64,000 nt of DNA from Prolixibacteraceae bacterium (GTDB taxonomy: Bacteria; Bacteroidota; Bacteroidia; Bacteroidales; Prolixibacteraceae): the NCBI GenBank assembly GCA_023229575.1, contig JALNYZ010000011.1, positions 1 to 64,000 of the forward strand, written 5' to 3'. Under the pieces are notes generated by a model. It did no database searches. It was not told the DNA's origin and was given only the letters and a program-made list of their open reading frames with translations. Position 1 is the stretch's first letter. The number at the start of each line of letters is the position of its first letter. The position numbers were made by a program, and so were the translations under genes. Positions 1 through 8,393 of this stretch are shown here, one piece after another.

Positions 1-1
1 G

Positions 2-115
2 GTTGAAGCTTGGAAAACTCATCGGAATGATAAACACTGCAAGATAAATTGGCAGTTCACAAATAAGGACGCAAGAATAAAATTAAAACGATTATATCCG
101 TCAATTTACAATTAA
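2..115 (+). CDS. IS630-family transposase, C-terminal fragment (cut by window edge)
   Basis: Open frame from the window edge to TAA at 113-115. It encodes 37 residues containing KINWQFTNKDARIKLKRLYP, the usual C-terminal end of IS630-type (DDE) transposases. The rest of the gene lies left of the window. IS630 elements insert at TA dinucleotides; a TA occurs at 124-125, about 9 bases after the stop, so the right end of the element is probably near 116-126, but the other end is not available to confirm the terminal inverted repeat. The downstream kinase reading frame starts immediately after this stop in the same frame. Confidence 0.75.
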   Translation, partial: VEAWKTHRNDKHCKINWQFTNKDARIKLKRLYPSIYN

Positions 116-343
116 CACAACACTAGTTTAGCAGTTATTTCATATTGCCAAAATACAACGATAGCAGTTAATGAGTTAATAAATAGCTATCGTGGCAAAG
201 CGTCAACAGCTTGTATCGATTATTTCCAGCGGGATTGGAATTACTTTGTAACCTGCATTAAACTCAACTTTTCCAAAAGAAGCATTAACCCAAGTTCACC
301 ATTCGATACAATTAACTTAAAAGGCAGTCGTGATGAATACTAT
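116..343 (+). other. Orphaned 5' coding sequence of the sensor kinase next to the IS end
   Basis: No gene start lies here, but the frame of the downstream kinase is open without a stop from 116 to 343 and contains no ATG. Its translation includes a protein-like segment (YFQRDWNYFVTCIKLNFSK) that continues smoothly into the helical region preceding the thioredoxin-like part of the kinase. I read it as authentic kinase coding sequence separated from its start codon by the IS630-type insertion. The first few bases belong to the IS end. Confidence 0.55.
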
Positions 344-1846
344 TTGGCAGTCGATACAATGCCTATCTTAATGAACCCATTTGAATGGAATTATTCATAC
401 CAAAATTTTATTCAATTATCACAGACCTATAAACAACTCAGATCTGTTTCTCACATTAACAAAAGAATTTTTTATTATTTTTCATTGGCAACATTAAGTG
501 GTTATCCACTTTACAGGCAATTAGCCAATTCTATTAATGGTGAGTTTAGTACAGGATTAACGAACAACATTAACTCTGAATCCTATTTTTACGATTTCAT
601 CAACAACTGCGCTGATCCAGTATTGACTGAACCTTTGAAAAAAGCTTACGAAACAGCTGGCCGCTTGGAAATCGGAAATCAATTCCCAATAAACTCCTTT
701 GTTTTACAGGATAGTTCAATTTTTAATCTACAGAAATTGAAAGGAAAATCGATCTGTTTAATCATGCTCGAAGGACCAAAATCAAAAATTAGCGCATACA
801 AAGATGTAATCCCTAAATTCAGTCAGGATGAGGTGGAGTTTATCATTGCCCGACTCCCGGGAGCATGGATGGAAGGGAAAATGGATAGCACCATTCTAAA
901 AATGCCAAATGTAACTTACATCGAACTTGCAGATAAGAGCATAAAATCGAAGTTGTTACTATACCGAAATAAAATCTTCATGCTTGACAAATGGTTCCGG
1001 ATTGTGGAAAACAATGCAGAAGACCCAATGACTCACAAATACTATGGACGTGCTTCAGAGTTTGAAAAGTCACTACGGAAAACAATTGAAGCCAAACGTT
1101 TTTCGAAGGCTGAGAAAACAGCCATGTTAAAAACTACAGGGTGGAGCTTAGGCTCCATCCTTTTCACGTTTCTGGGAGGATTGTGGATTTACAAGATTAG
1201 AGTACGACGGATAAAAATGCAGGAAGTTGCCAAACGCCGTATCAAAGAGCTGGAAATAAAGGCCATCCGCTCGCAGATGAACCCGCATTTTATCTTCAAT
1301 GCGTTGAATTCCATTCAGTCTCTCATTAACGGCAACCAGTTTAAAGAGGCAAATATTTACCTGGCGAAATTTGCGATATTGCTGCGCGGGGTATTGAACA
1401 ACTCGGAGAAAAGCAGGATTTCGCTGTCCGACGAACTTCAGGCTGTTGAGTTGTATTGCCAGTTGGAGCAACTGCGATTCGAATTCAAGTTCGGGATAAC
1501 AATTGATCCTGAATTAAATTGTGATTTGATTGAAATTCCGGGAATGATTATTCAGCCATTGGCCGAAAATGCCGTTGTGCATGGTTTATCGGGGAAAGGA
1601 AATCTGGGAAACCTAGACATTCAGGTTAAATGGCAAAACGGCAACCTATACATTTCTGTGTCAGACAACGGCGTTGGATTACCAACGGAAATAACAGATA
1701 CGCTCAGTCAGAAAGGATTTGGCCTGAAGCTGGTGGAAGAAAGGATAAACATCCTAAATTTAGACAGGAAAGAGGCAAAATTGACGATCGAAAACCGAAT
1801 CAACACCGATGGAACCATTGCAACTCTTATTATTCCAATTGATTAA
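344..1846 (+). CDS. LytS/YehU-type sensor histidine kinase with thioredoxin-like sensor region, 5'-truncated
   Basis: Counted from a TTG at 344 the protein has 500 residues. Residues about 110-230 resemble the TlpA/AhpC thioredoxin fold (INSFVLQDSSIFNLQKLKGK) but lack a CxxC motif. One membrane segment follows at about 270-286, then a His_kinase domain with RSQMNPHFIFNALNS (phospho-accepting H315) and an HATPase domain with the N box (QPLAENAVVHG) and DNGVGL. It probably signals to the LytTR regulator that follows 3 bases after its stop. The frame extends upstream to 116 with no ATG, so the natural N-terminus, including any signal or first membrane segment, is missing. TTG 344 and ATG 359 are only fallback starts. 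Probably non-functional or altered as a sensor. Confidence 0.8.
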   Translation: MAVDTMPILMNPFEWNYSYQNFIQLSQTYKQLRSVSHINKRIFYYFSLATLSGYPLYRQLANSINGEFSTGLTNNINSESYFYDFINNCADPVLTEPLKKAYETAGRLEIGNQFPINSFVLQDSSIFNLQKLKGKSICLIMLEGPKSKISAYKDVIPKFSQDEVEFIIARLPGAWMEGKMDSTILKMPNVTYIELADKSIKSKLLLYRNKIFMLDKWFRIVENNAEDPMTHKYYGRASEFEKSLRKTIEAKRFSKAEKTAMLKTTGWSLGSILFTFLGGLWIYKIRVRRIKMQEVAKRRIKELEIKAIRSQMNPHFIFNALNSIQSLINGNQFKEANIYLAKFAILLRGVLNNSEKSRISLSDELQAVELYCQLEQLRFEFKFGITIDPELNCDLIEIPGMIIQPLAENAVVHGLSGKGNLGNLDIQVKWQNGNLYISVSDNGVGLPTEITDTLSQKGFGLKLVEERINILNLDRKEAKLTIENRINTDGTIATLIIPID

Positions 1847-1849
1847 CTT

Positions 1850-2593
1850 ATGAAGATCAAATGTATCATCGTTGACGACGAACCCAAGAGCCGAAACAAC
1901 CTGCGCGATTTAGTTCAGGAATATTGCGGGCAGGTCGAAATTTCCGGCGAAGCTGCATCAGCAACCGAAGCCTTGAAACTGATCAAACATCAAGCGCCTG
2001 ACCTGATTTTTCTGGATATTGAAATGCCTGACGGTTCTGGCTTTGATTTACTAAAGTCGCTAAACGACCAAAACTTCGAAGTAATTTTTGTAACTGCCTT
2101 TGACAAATATGGCATTCAGGCGGTGAAATTTTGTGCCATCGATTACATTTTGAAACCCATTGATATTTTTGAGTTGTCGAACGCGGTAGAGAAAGCTCAG
2201 GCGCAGATTCTCCGGAAAAAGGAAAACCAGCGTCTGGTTGAACTCGTGGCCAATATGGACCGTTCAGAAGATGAAAAACGGATTGCTTTGCCCCTGGCCA
2301 ATAAAATTGAGTTTATAGCCATCAACCAAATCATCCGCCTGGAATCCGATAGCAATTACACACGCATTTTTCTGGAAGGGAAAAAGGAGTATCTGGTTTG
2401 CAAAACCCTCAAAGAATACCAGGAAATACTTGAACATCACAGCTTTCTGCGCACACACCAGTCACACCTAATCAATTGCCGGAAGATTGCATCCTACGTT
2501 AAAACAGATGGTGGTTACATCTCTATGACCGATGGCAGCAGTGTTCCAATTTCCCGGCAGAAAAGAGACGAAGTAATGAAACGTATTCTTTAA
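1850..2593 (+). CDS. LytTR-family response regulator
   Basis: 247 residues. The receiver domain (about 1-120) has the acidic pair D9/D10, phosphorylatable D56 in FLDIEMPDGSGF, T82 and K102. A LytTR DNA-binding domain follows (about 145-245; IRLESDSNYTRIFLEGKK, FLRTHQSHLIN). It begins 3 bases after the kinase stop, the normal arrangement of a LytS/LytR-type pair. Its targets are unknown; the adjacent transporter and barrel-protein genes are candidates by position only. Since the kinase has lost its start, this regulator may be an orphan. Confidence 0.93.
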   Translation: MKIKCIIVDDEPKSRNNLRDLVQEYCGQVEISGEAASATEALKLIKHQAPDLIFLDIEMPDGSGFDLLKSLNDQNFEVIFVTAFDKYGIQAVKFCAIDYILKPIDIFELSNAVEKAQAQILRKKENQRLVELVANMDRSEDEKRIALPLANKIEFIAINQIIRLESDSNYTRIFLEGKKEYLVCKTLKEYQEILEHHSFLRTHQSHLINCRKIASYVKTDGGYISMTDGSSVPISRQKRDEVMKRIL

Positions 2594-2633
2594 TCAATTT
2601 ACCTACATTTGAACTTTTTAAAATTCTAAAAGT

Positions 2634-4097
2634 ATGAGCATGACCAGGGTTTTTAGAAAATTCCCCTCCAATTTCTGGTATGCCAATGCCATGGAGCTGT
2701 TTGAGCGGTGGGCCTTTTATGGGTTTTACATACTCTTTGCCCTCTATCTGACCGGATCAACCGATCAGGGAGGATTGGGGTTCAGCCAGACCCAGAAAGG
2801 GTTGATGATGGGAATCGGAACGGCCATCCTCTACTTTTTGCCACTTATCACCGGTGCAATAGCGGATAGGATCGGTTACCGAAAAACCCTATTTATTGCC
2901 TACAGCCTTTATACACTGGCGTTTTTGATGATGCCAATGTTTCACACCTACCCAATGGTCTTTGTCCTATATCTTTTTCTGGCCATTGGGGCGGCGCTTT
3001 TCAAACCCATCATCTCGGCTACGGTAGCCAAAACCACCAACGATGAGACCTCTTCCATCGGATTCGGCATCTTTTACATGATGGTCAACATTGGCGCCTT
3101 TGTGGGTCCGTTTGTTACCAGTTTCTTCCGGAAATATTCGTGGGAATATGTTTTCTATGCCTCCGCTGCTGTGATTGCTTTCAATTTCGTCCTACTGATT
3201 TTTTTGTTCAAAGAACCCGACAGTGAAAAAGGAGATGCACAAACCCTGAGCATATTGGATGAACTAAAAAGGTTATTTGGGAATATCCTTGAGGCGCTGT
3301 CTGACCGGCGGTTTTTAGTGTTTCTATTAATCATTGCCGGTTTCTGGACCATGTATTATCAACTTTTTCTCTCTTTGCCCGTTTTTATCGACCAATGGGG
3401 AAACACCCATCCTGTTTTCAACTTTCTGAATAGTGTGTGGCCTTGGCTTGCAAGCAAAATGGGATCTGCCGACGGCACTATTCCCGCAGAACTGATGATA
3501 AACGCAGATGCCGGCTTTATCATCATCTTCCAAATCATTGTTTCATCCATTGCCATGCGTTACAAAGCCCTGAAGGTGATGACAACCGGAATTCTCATTG
3601 CTTCTGTCGCCATGGGTCTTTGTTTCTCCACACAAAACGGGATGCTGATGCTTCTTTTTCTGATGCTTTTTTCATTCGGTGAGATGTCAAGTTCGCCTAA
3701 AATCACCGAATACATTGGCCGGATAGCGCCGCCAAACAAGACTGCGCTATACATGGGTTGCTCCTTTCTTCCAATTGCCATCGGATCTTTCTTTGCCGGT
3801 TTCGTTTCGGGCAATGTGTACCAGAACCTCTCCGACAAAATTTCCTTTGCCCAGCGCGAAGCGGTATCCCGGAATTTTCAACTGCCCGTCATCAGCGAAC
3901 ATTTTTCCCAAAATGATTACCTTTATGCTGCCGCAAGCAAAATGGGAATGACCAATTCGGAGTTTACACAGTTTTTGTGGGACAAATATCACCCCTCCTC
4001 CATCTGGATGGTTATAACCGGAATTGGAATTGGTGCCGCAATCCTACTTTTTCTATATGATCGTTATATCTTTAAACATGTTAATGCCAATGTTTAG
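2634..4097 (+). CDS. POT/PTR2-like MFS transporter
   Basis: 487 residues with about 12-14 hydrophobic segments. The N-terminal ELFERWAFYGFYILFALYL and the later GFGIFYMMVNIGAFVGP match the helix 1 and helix 5 signatures of proton-dependent oligopeptide (POT) transporters. Inner-membrane location and proton-coupled uptake of di/tripeptides or a related small solute are inferred from the family; the substrate cannot be read from sequence. The gene starts 40 bases after the regulator and overlaps the next gene by about 20 bases, suggesting one transcript with the barrel protein. Confidence 0.8.
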   Translation: MSMTRVFRKFPSNFWYANAMELFERWAFYGFYILFALYLTGSTDQGGLGFSQTQKGLMMGIGTAILYFLPLITGAIADRIGYRKTLFIAYSLYTLAFLMMPMFHTYPMVFVLYLFLAIGAALFKPIISATVAKTTNDETSSIGFGIFYMMVNIGAFVGPFVTSFFRKYSWEYVFYASAAVIAFNFVLLIFLFKEPDSEKGDAQTLSILDELKRLFGNILEALSDRRFLVFLLIIAGFWTMYYQLFLSLPVFIDQWGNTHPVFNFLNSVWPWLASKMGSADGTIPAELMINADAGFIIIFQIIVSSIAMRYKALKVMTTGILIASVAMGLCFSTQNGMLMLLFLMLFSFGEMSSSPKITEYIGRIAPPNKTALYMGCSFLPIAIGSFFAGFVSGNVYQNLSDKISFAQREAVSRNFQLPVISEHFSQNDYLYAAASKMGMTNSEFTQFLWDKYHPSSIWMVITGIGIGAAILLFLYDRYIFKHVNANV

Positions 4098-5250
4098 ATT
4101 TCTCAATATCCCGATTCATCCATCTTCCAAATCAGTGCAAAAACTGATGGGCACCTTTTTTTTCTCCTTGCTCTCCCTGGGGGCAATTTCTCAGGAGGGT
4201 CCCGGGCTAAATGTTAACTATACTCATGCTGATTCTGCTATGGCAGGAAAACTGCTGGTGGAGATCAACAACCTCAATTTCTTCAAGGACAACGAATTTA
4301 AGAGTAAGTACATTGATGGATATACCCTAACGGGGATGTGGATCAGGCCCAAAGTTCTCTTCTATCCTGACAATAAATTTCGGTTAGAGTTGGGTGGTCA
4401 GGTTCTGGCCTACAGCGGACGTGAGGATTACAAATTATTTCCATGGTTTTCTGCGGTTTACATGCCTACCAAACACATCGCTTTTCGCATGGGAAATCTG
4501 GATCAGGATCGAAATCATGGGTTAGCTGAACCGGTGATGGATAGTGAACATCTATTAAAAGATAGACCAGAGGCAGGTATTCAGGTAAAATTTAACCATG
4601 ACAGATGGAATGCCGATTTATGGATCGACTGGCAAAAGATGATTTTCAAGGGTGATCCCTATAAAGAGCGGTTTGCTTTTGGAACGGCTGGCGCATTCAC
4701 TTTGTTCCAAAATGAAAAACGAAAGCTTTCAATGCCGATTGTCTTCAATGGATTGCACGAAGGGGGTGAAATTGATGCCGCACCAGGTCCTGCACAAACA
4801 CATATTGTTGTTTCGGAAGGAGTTAAATATGAATACGAAACAGGGGGTTCTCTGATTAAATCAGGTCGTCTGGAGTGTTCCTTTCTGCAATCCACTTATC
4901 CGCAAAATGAAACTGCCTTACCAGGGAAAAGCGGGATTGGATTTTTCATTCAGACCGCCATGAACACCGATTACGGGACTTTTGCCTCCGGCTACTGGCA
5001 AGGAAACCGCTTCTTCACACCGCTGGGAATGCCTCTTTACCAAAATGGTGCCATTGGTCAGGTAGCAGCCGTTGAAGTAAATCGTCTTTTGGTATTCTCC
5101 TATCGCTTCGATCACAAAATATTTGATCAGAGCAGATTCGGTATTGTGAGCGACCTCTTCTACAACCCATCTACAAGGAAAATTTCCAACTGTGCAGCAC
5201 TCTATCTGACGGTCAATCTTTCCTTTTTATGCAGTAAAAAAGCTCTTTAG
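4078..5250 (+). CDS. Outer-membrane beta-barrel protein, function unknown
   Basis: Mostly alternating amphipathic strands rich in aromatic residues (for example FRLELGGQVLAYSGRED), following a hydrophobic segment (GTFFFSLLSLGAIS) that fits a signal peptide. That supports an outer-membrane barrel of about 350 mature residues. I placed the start at ATG 4078; the frame is open to 4024, and 4090 and 4147 are alternative starts, the last giving the shortest signal peptide. The start region overlaps the end of the transporter. I do not recognise a specific family. Pairing with an inner-membrane transporter suggests joint solute passage. Confidence 0.6.
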   Translation: MLMPMFRFLNIPIHPSSKSVQKLMGTFFFSLLSLGAISQEGPGLNVNYTHADSAMAGKLLVEINNLNFFKDNEFKSKYIDGYTLTGMWIRPKVLFYPDNKFRLELGGQVLAYSGREDYKLFPWFSAVYMPTKHIAFRMGNLDQDRNHGLAEPVMDSEHLLKDRPEAGIQVKFNHDRWNADLWIDWQKMIFKGDPYKERFAFGTAGAFTLFQNEKRKLSMPIVFNGLHEGGEIDAAPGPAQTHIVVSEGVKYEYETGGSLIKSGRLECSFLQSTYPQNETALPGKSGIGFFIQTAMNTDYGTFASGYWQGNRFFTPLGMPLYQNGAIGQVAAVEVNRLLVFSYRFDHKIFDQSRFGIVSDLFYNPSTRKISNCAALYLTVNLSFLCSKKAL

Positions 5251-5314
5251 GTCCTCTTTCTTGCCAAAAGACACTTTAACTCCTGATATTGTACTACTTA
5301 TTTTTTCAAAGGAG

Positions 5315-5344
5315 TTGTTGTTTTCAAAAAATACGCTACTTTTG
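5315..5344 (+). promoter_or_regulatory. Bacteroidota-type promoter of the rplM operon
   Basis: TTG at 5315-5317, 19-base spacer, TACTTTTG at 5337-5344. This matches the -33 TTG / -7 TAnnTTTG consensus of Bacteroidota. It predicts transcription start near 5350 and a leader of about 155 bases. Confidence 0.8.
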
Positions 5345-5389
5345 CAGTCCCGATTTTATCCTAATTTGTCGTTGTACGGATTGGAGGCG

Positions 5390-5440
5390 GTATCAACCTT
5401 AGCAAAATTTATCGAATAGTGGAATTCGGTAAACTGATAC
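5390..5440 (+). promoter_or_regulatory. Structured 5' leader of the rplM operon, candidate ribosomal-protein leader
   Basis: Within the leader, GTATCA (5390-5395) pairs with TGATAC (5435-5440). Inside this, TTTATCGAA (5408-5416) pairs with TTCGGTAAA (5425-5433) through nine pairs, one of them U-G, closing the 8-base loop TAGTGGAA. A two-tier stem in the leader of a ribosomal operon fits autogenous control by L13 or S9, but binding is inferred. Confidence 0.5.
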
Positions 5441-5504
5441 AGCGCTGATTCGACAGGTGAACCGACAAAAAATGGATTGTATCACATTATAAATTGAACC
5501 GAAA

Positions 5505-5960
5505 GTGGACACTTTAAGTTACAGAACCGTATCGCTCAACAAAGCGACGGTACAAAAAGAATGGGTAGTGGTAGATGCCACAGACCAGATCCTGGGTAGA
5601 TTGTCAAGTAAGATTGCATTGGTACTCAGAGGCAAACACAAACCGGGCTATACTCCTCACGTGGATTGCGGTGACAATGTTATCGTTATCAATGCTGAGA
5701 AAGTTCGTCTGACCGGAAATAAGATGAAAGGCAAAGTTTATATCCGTCACACGGGGTATCCGGGCGGTCAGCGTTTTCAAACTGCTGAAGAACTGATGAC
5801 CAAACATCCTGCCCGCATGGTCGAAAAAGCCGTTAAAGGTATGTTGCCGAAGAATAGTCTTGGAGCCAAGCTGTTCACCAATTTGCATGTTTATGTTGGA
5901 GCTGAGCACGATAACGCTGCACAGCAACCAAAAGTTATTAACCTTGACAATATTAGATAA
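5505..5960 (+). CDS. rplM: Large ribosomal subunit protein uL13
   Basis: 151 residues, normal length. [32 protein letters not shown] and [10 protein letters not shown] are L13 landmarks. It starts with GTG at 5505; the N-terminus [10 protein letters not shown] matches the Bacteroidia form of L13, which settles this start. It is an early-assembly protein of the 50S subunit. First gene of the rplM-rpsI-rpsB-tsf group, 5 bases before rpsI. Confidence 0.97.
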   Translation: MDTLSYRTVSLNKATVQKEWVVVDATDQILGRLSSKIALVLRGKHKPGYTPHVDCGDNVIVINAEKVRLTGNKMKGKVYIRHTGYPGGQRFQTAEELMTKHPARMVEKAVKGMLPKNSLGAKLFTNLHVYVGAEHDNAAQQPKVINLDNIR

Positions 5961-5965
5961 GTATC

Positions 5966-6352
5966 ATGGAAGTTATTAACGCTTTAGGCAGGAGAAAAAC
6001 TGCTGTTGCCCGTGTATATCTTACTGAAGGCAAAGGAAATATTACCATCAACAAAAGAGAATTGAACGAGTACTTCCCGGTAGGGACGCTGCAATATGTT
6101 GTTCAGCAACCTTTGCACCTTTGTGAAGTAGCCGGTCAATACGACATCAAAGTAAATCTGGACGGTGGCGGTCTGACAGGTCAGGCTGAAGCACTTCGTC
6201 TTGGCATCTCCCGTGCACTGTTGAAAATTAGCGCTGATTTCCGTCCAAAACTGAAAGCAGCCGGATTTTTAACCCGTGACCCACGCGAAGTGGAACGTAA
6301 GAAACCAGGGCAACCAAAAGCACGCAAGAGATTCCAATTCTCGAAACGTTAA
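5966..6352 (+). CDS. rpsI: Small ribosomal subunit protein uS9
   Basis: 128 residues. Contains [15 protein letters not shown] at the N-terminus and the basic tail [11 protein letters not shown] whose last residues reach the P-site tRNA in the 30S subunit. Starts 5 bases after the rplM stop, so the two are almost certainly co-transcribed and translationally coupled. Confidence 0.97.
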   Translation: MEVINALGRRKTAVARVYLTEGKGNITINKRELNEYFPVGTLQYVVQQPLHLCEVAGQYDIKVNLDGGGLTGQAEALRLGISRALLKISADFRPKLKAAGFLTRDPREVERKKPGQPKARKRFQFSKR

Positions 6353-6398
6353 TCGATTTAAGCACTTTTTATTTTTAATAACAGGTTTAGCATCTAAA

Positions 6399-6431
6399 TT
6401 TCCCGGACTCCCTTTGCGGACTACCGGGGGA
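6399..6431 (+). promoter_or_regulatory. Hairpin in the rpsI-rpsB spacer
   Basis: TTTCCCGG (6399-6406) can pair with CCGGGGGA (6424-6431), with two G-U pairs, in the 108-base gap before rpsB. It lacks a T tract, so it is not a typical terminator. It could be an S2 autoregulatory site or a processing signal; this is inference from position. Confidence 0.35.
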
Positions 6432-6460
6432 TTGACTGAACAGAAAGTAAACAATTTATT

Positions 6461-7360
6461 ATGCCAAGAACAGAATTTAAGCAATTGCTTGATGCAGGCG
6501 TTCACTTTGGACACCTCAAACGCAAATGGAATCCAAACATGGCTCCCTACATCTTCATGGAGAAGAACGGGATCCACATCATCGACCTGCAAAAAACAAT
6601 TGTAAAGATTGACGAAGCTGCCGATGCCCTCAAGCAAATCGCCCGTTCAGGCCGCAAGGTCATGTTCGTTGCGACCAAAAAACAGGCTAAAACTATCGTA
6701 GCCGAGAAAGTTTCAGCAGTAAATATGCCCTACGTTGTTGAACGTTGGCCGGGTGGTATGCTTACCAACTTCCCAACCATCCGTAAGGCTGTAAAGAAGA
6801 TGTCGACCATCGACAAGATGATCAAAGATTCGAGCTGGGATAATCTTTCCAAACGTGAGAAACTTCAGATCACCCGTCAAAGGGCTAAACTTGAGAAGAT
6901 CCTTGGTTCTATCGTTGACCTGACCCGCTTACCTGCAGCGCTCTTTATCATCGACGTGATGAAAGAAAAGATCGCTGTTCGCGAAGCCCAGCGTTTGAGC
7001 ATCCCAATCTTCGGGATGGTAGATACCAACTCCGATCCAAACGGTATCGATTTCGTTATTCCGGCCAATGATGACGCTTCACAATCCATCGATCTGATCG
7101 TTGGGGTGATGTGCGACGCTATTAAAGATGGTCTTTCAGACCGCAAAGTTGAACGCGATGGCGAGGAAAAAGACGAAAAACCTATTTCTACCTTAAAAAA
7201 GGGTCGCAAGGCTGTAGCCAAAATCATTGTTGAGGACGATGAAGAGGTAGAAGCTGACGACAATGAAGATATCCTTGAAGAGGAGCTCGATGCGATTCTT
7301 GTTGACGAGGATGCAGCTGAAGAGGAAGAGGAGGAAGATCTCCCTGAAGAGGTAAAATAA
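6461..7360 (+). CDS. rpsB: Small ribosomal subunit protein uS2 with long acidic C-terminal tail
   Basis: 299 residues against roughly 240-260 for common S2. The core carries LLDAGVHFGHLKRKWNPNM, the coiled-coil helical hairpin region (about 100-150) and PIFGMVDTNSDPN. After about residue 235 the protein continues as a low-complexity tail dominated by Asp and Glu (IVEDDEEVEADD, then DEDAAEEEEEEDLPEE). The core docks on the 30S subunit; the tail is an addition of unknown use. Followed 23 bases later by tsf, the standard rpsB-tsf pairing. Confidence 0.97.
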   Translation: MPRTEFKQLLDAGVHFGHLKRKWNPNMAPYIFMEKNGIHIIDLQKTIVKIDEAADALKQIARSGRKVMFVATKKQAKTIVAEKVSAVNMPYVVERWPGGMLTNFPTIRKAVKKMSTIDKMIKDSSWDNLSKREKLQITRQRAKLEKILGSIVDLTRLPAALFIIDVMKEKIAVREAQRLSIPIFGMVDTNSDPNGIDFVIPANDDASQSIDLIVGVMCDAIKDGLSDRKVERDGEEKDEKPISTLKKGRKAVAKIIVEDDEEVEADDNEDILEEELDAILVDEDAAEEEEEEDLPEEVK

Positions 7361-7383
7361 TTATTTCAAATATTTATTCTGAG

Positions 7384-8208
7384 ATGGAAATTAGTACTGC
7401 AGATGTAGTCAAATTGCGCAAAGCAACAGGCGCAGGAATGATGGATTGCAAAAATGCTTTGGCTGATGCCGAAGGAAACTTTGATCGTGCGGTGGAGATT
7501 ATCCGCGAAAAAGGGAAACTGGTTGCCAGCAAGCGTGCCGACAGGGAATCATCTGAAGGTGTTGTTCTGGCTAAAGTATCTGCCAACCAAAGTTTTGGAG
7601 CGATTATCTCCCTGAATTGCGAAACGGATTTCGTTGCAAAAAATGAGAACTTTGTTGCCCTAACCCATAAAATCCTTGATCAGGCGCTTGCCAACAAAAG
7701 CAACAGCCTTGATGCAGTGAAAGCACTGGTTCTTGATGGACGTACCATTGGTGAACAAGTGATGGAGCAGACAGGTATTATCGGGGAAAAGATTGAATTG
7801 CCTTTCTACGAGTCTGTCTCGGCAGCATTTGTTGTTCCTTACATCCACCCCGGAAACAAACTGGCTACGCTGGTTGGTTTCAACAAGGTCGTTGATCTGC
7901 AGGTTGGAAAAGATATCGCAATGCAAATAGCCGCTATGAGTCCTGTTGCCATCGACAACAATGATGTGGCTCCAGAAATTGTTGAGCAAGAGTTGAAGAT
8001 TGCCAAAGAAAAATTCCGTTTGGAAGGCAAGCCTGAAAACATGCTTGACAAAATTGCACAGGGCGCGTTGAACAAATTTTTCAAAGAGAGTACCCTATTA
8101 AACCAGGACTTTGTTAAAGACAACAAGATGACAATCCGTCAATACCTTGGAAGCATTGATAAAGACCTTAAAGTAACTGAGATCAAACGCTTTACTTTAA
8201 ACGTCTGA
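7384..8208 (+). CDS. tsf: Elongation factor Ts
   Basis: 274 residues. The N-terminal UBA-like part has LRKATGAGMMDCKNAL, and the core carries TDFVAKNENF, the loop that displaces Mg from EF-Tu during nucleotide exchange. Last gene of the ribosomal operon; a strong terminator follows about 25 bases after the stop. Confidence 0.97.
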   Translation: MEISTADVVKLRKATGAGMMDCKNALADAEGNFDRAVEIIREKGKLVASKRADRESSEGVVLAKVSANQSFGAIISLNCETDFVAKNENFVALTHKILDQALANKSNSLDAVKALVLDGRTIGEQVMEQTGIIGEKIELPFYESVSAAFVVPYIHPGNKLATLVGFNKVVDLQVGKDIAMQIAAMSPVAIDNNDVAPEIVEQELKIAKEKFRLEGKPENMLDKIAQGALNKFFKESTLLNQDFVKDNKMTIRQYLGSIDKDLKVTEIKRFTLNV

Positions 8209-8230
8209 TCAAAGTGTTCCCCCTGATATT

Positions 8231-8257
8231 AAAGCCTCCTTCGGGAGGTTTTTTTTT
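8231..8257 (+). terminator. Rho-independent terminator after tsf
   Basis: CCTCC (8235-8239), TTCG loop, GGAGG (8244-8248), followed by nine T residues (8249-8257), and flanked by A residues that extend the stem. Ends the ribosomal operon. Confidence 0.9.
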
Positions 8258-8289
8258 GATACAACCTGTCCGGAGTATCGGAATATGGT

Positions 8290-8319
8290 TTGTTATCAAT
8301 TATTTTTAATATAAATTTG
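8290..8319 (+). promoter_or_regulatory. Promoter of pyrH-frr
   Basis: TTG at 8290-8292, exactly 19 bases, then TAAATTTG at 8312-8319. A full Bacteroidota consensus. Predicted start near 8325, about 70 bases before the pyrH ATG. Confidence 0.85.
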
Positions 8320-8393
8320 TATTGAATTGAACAACCCTAAACTTGGGGACCAACATACACAAATAGAGACATACAGGGTAGAATTTAGCCAAA

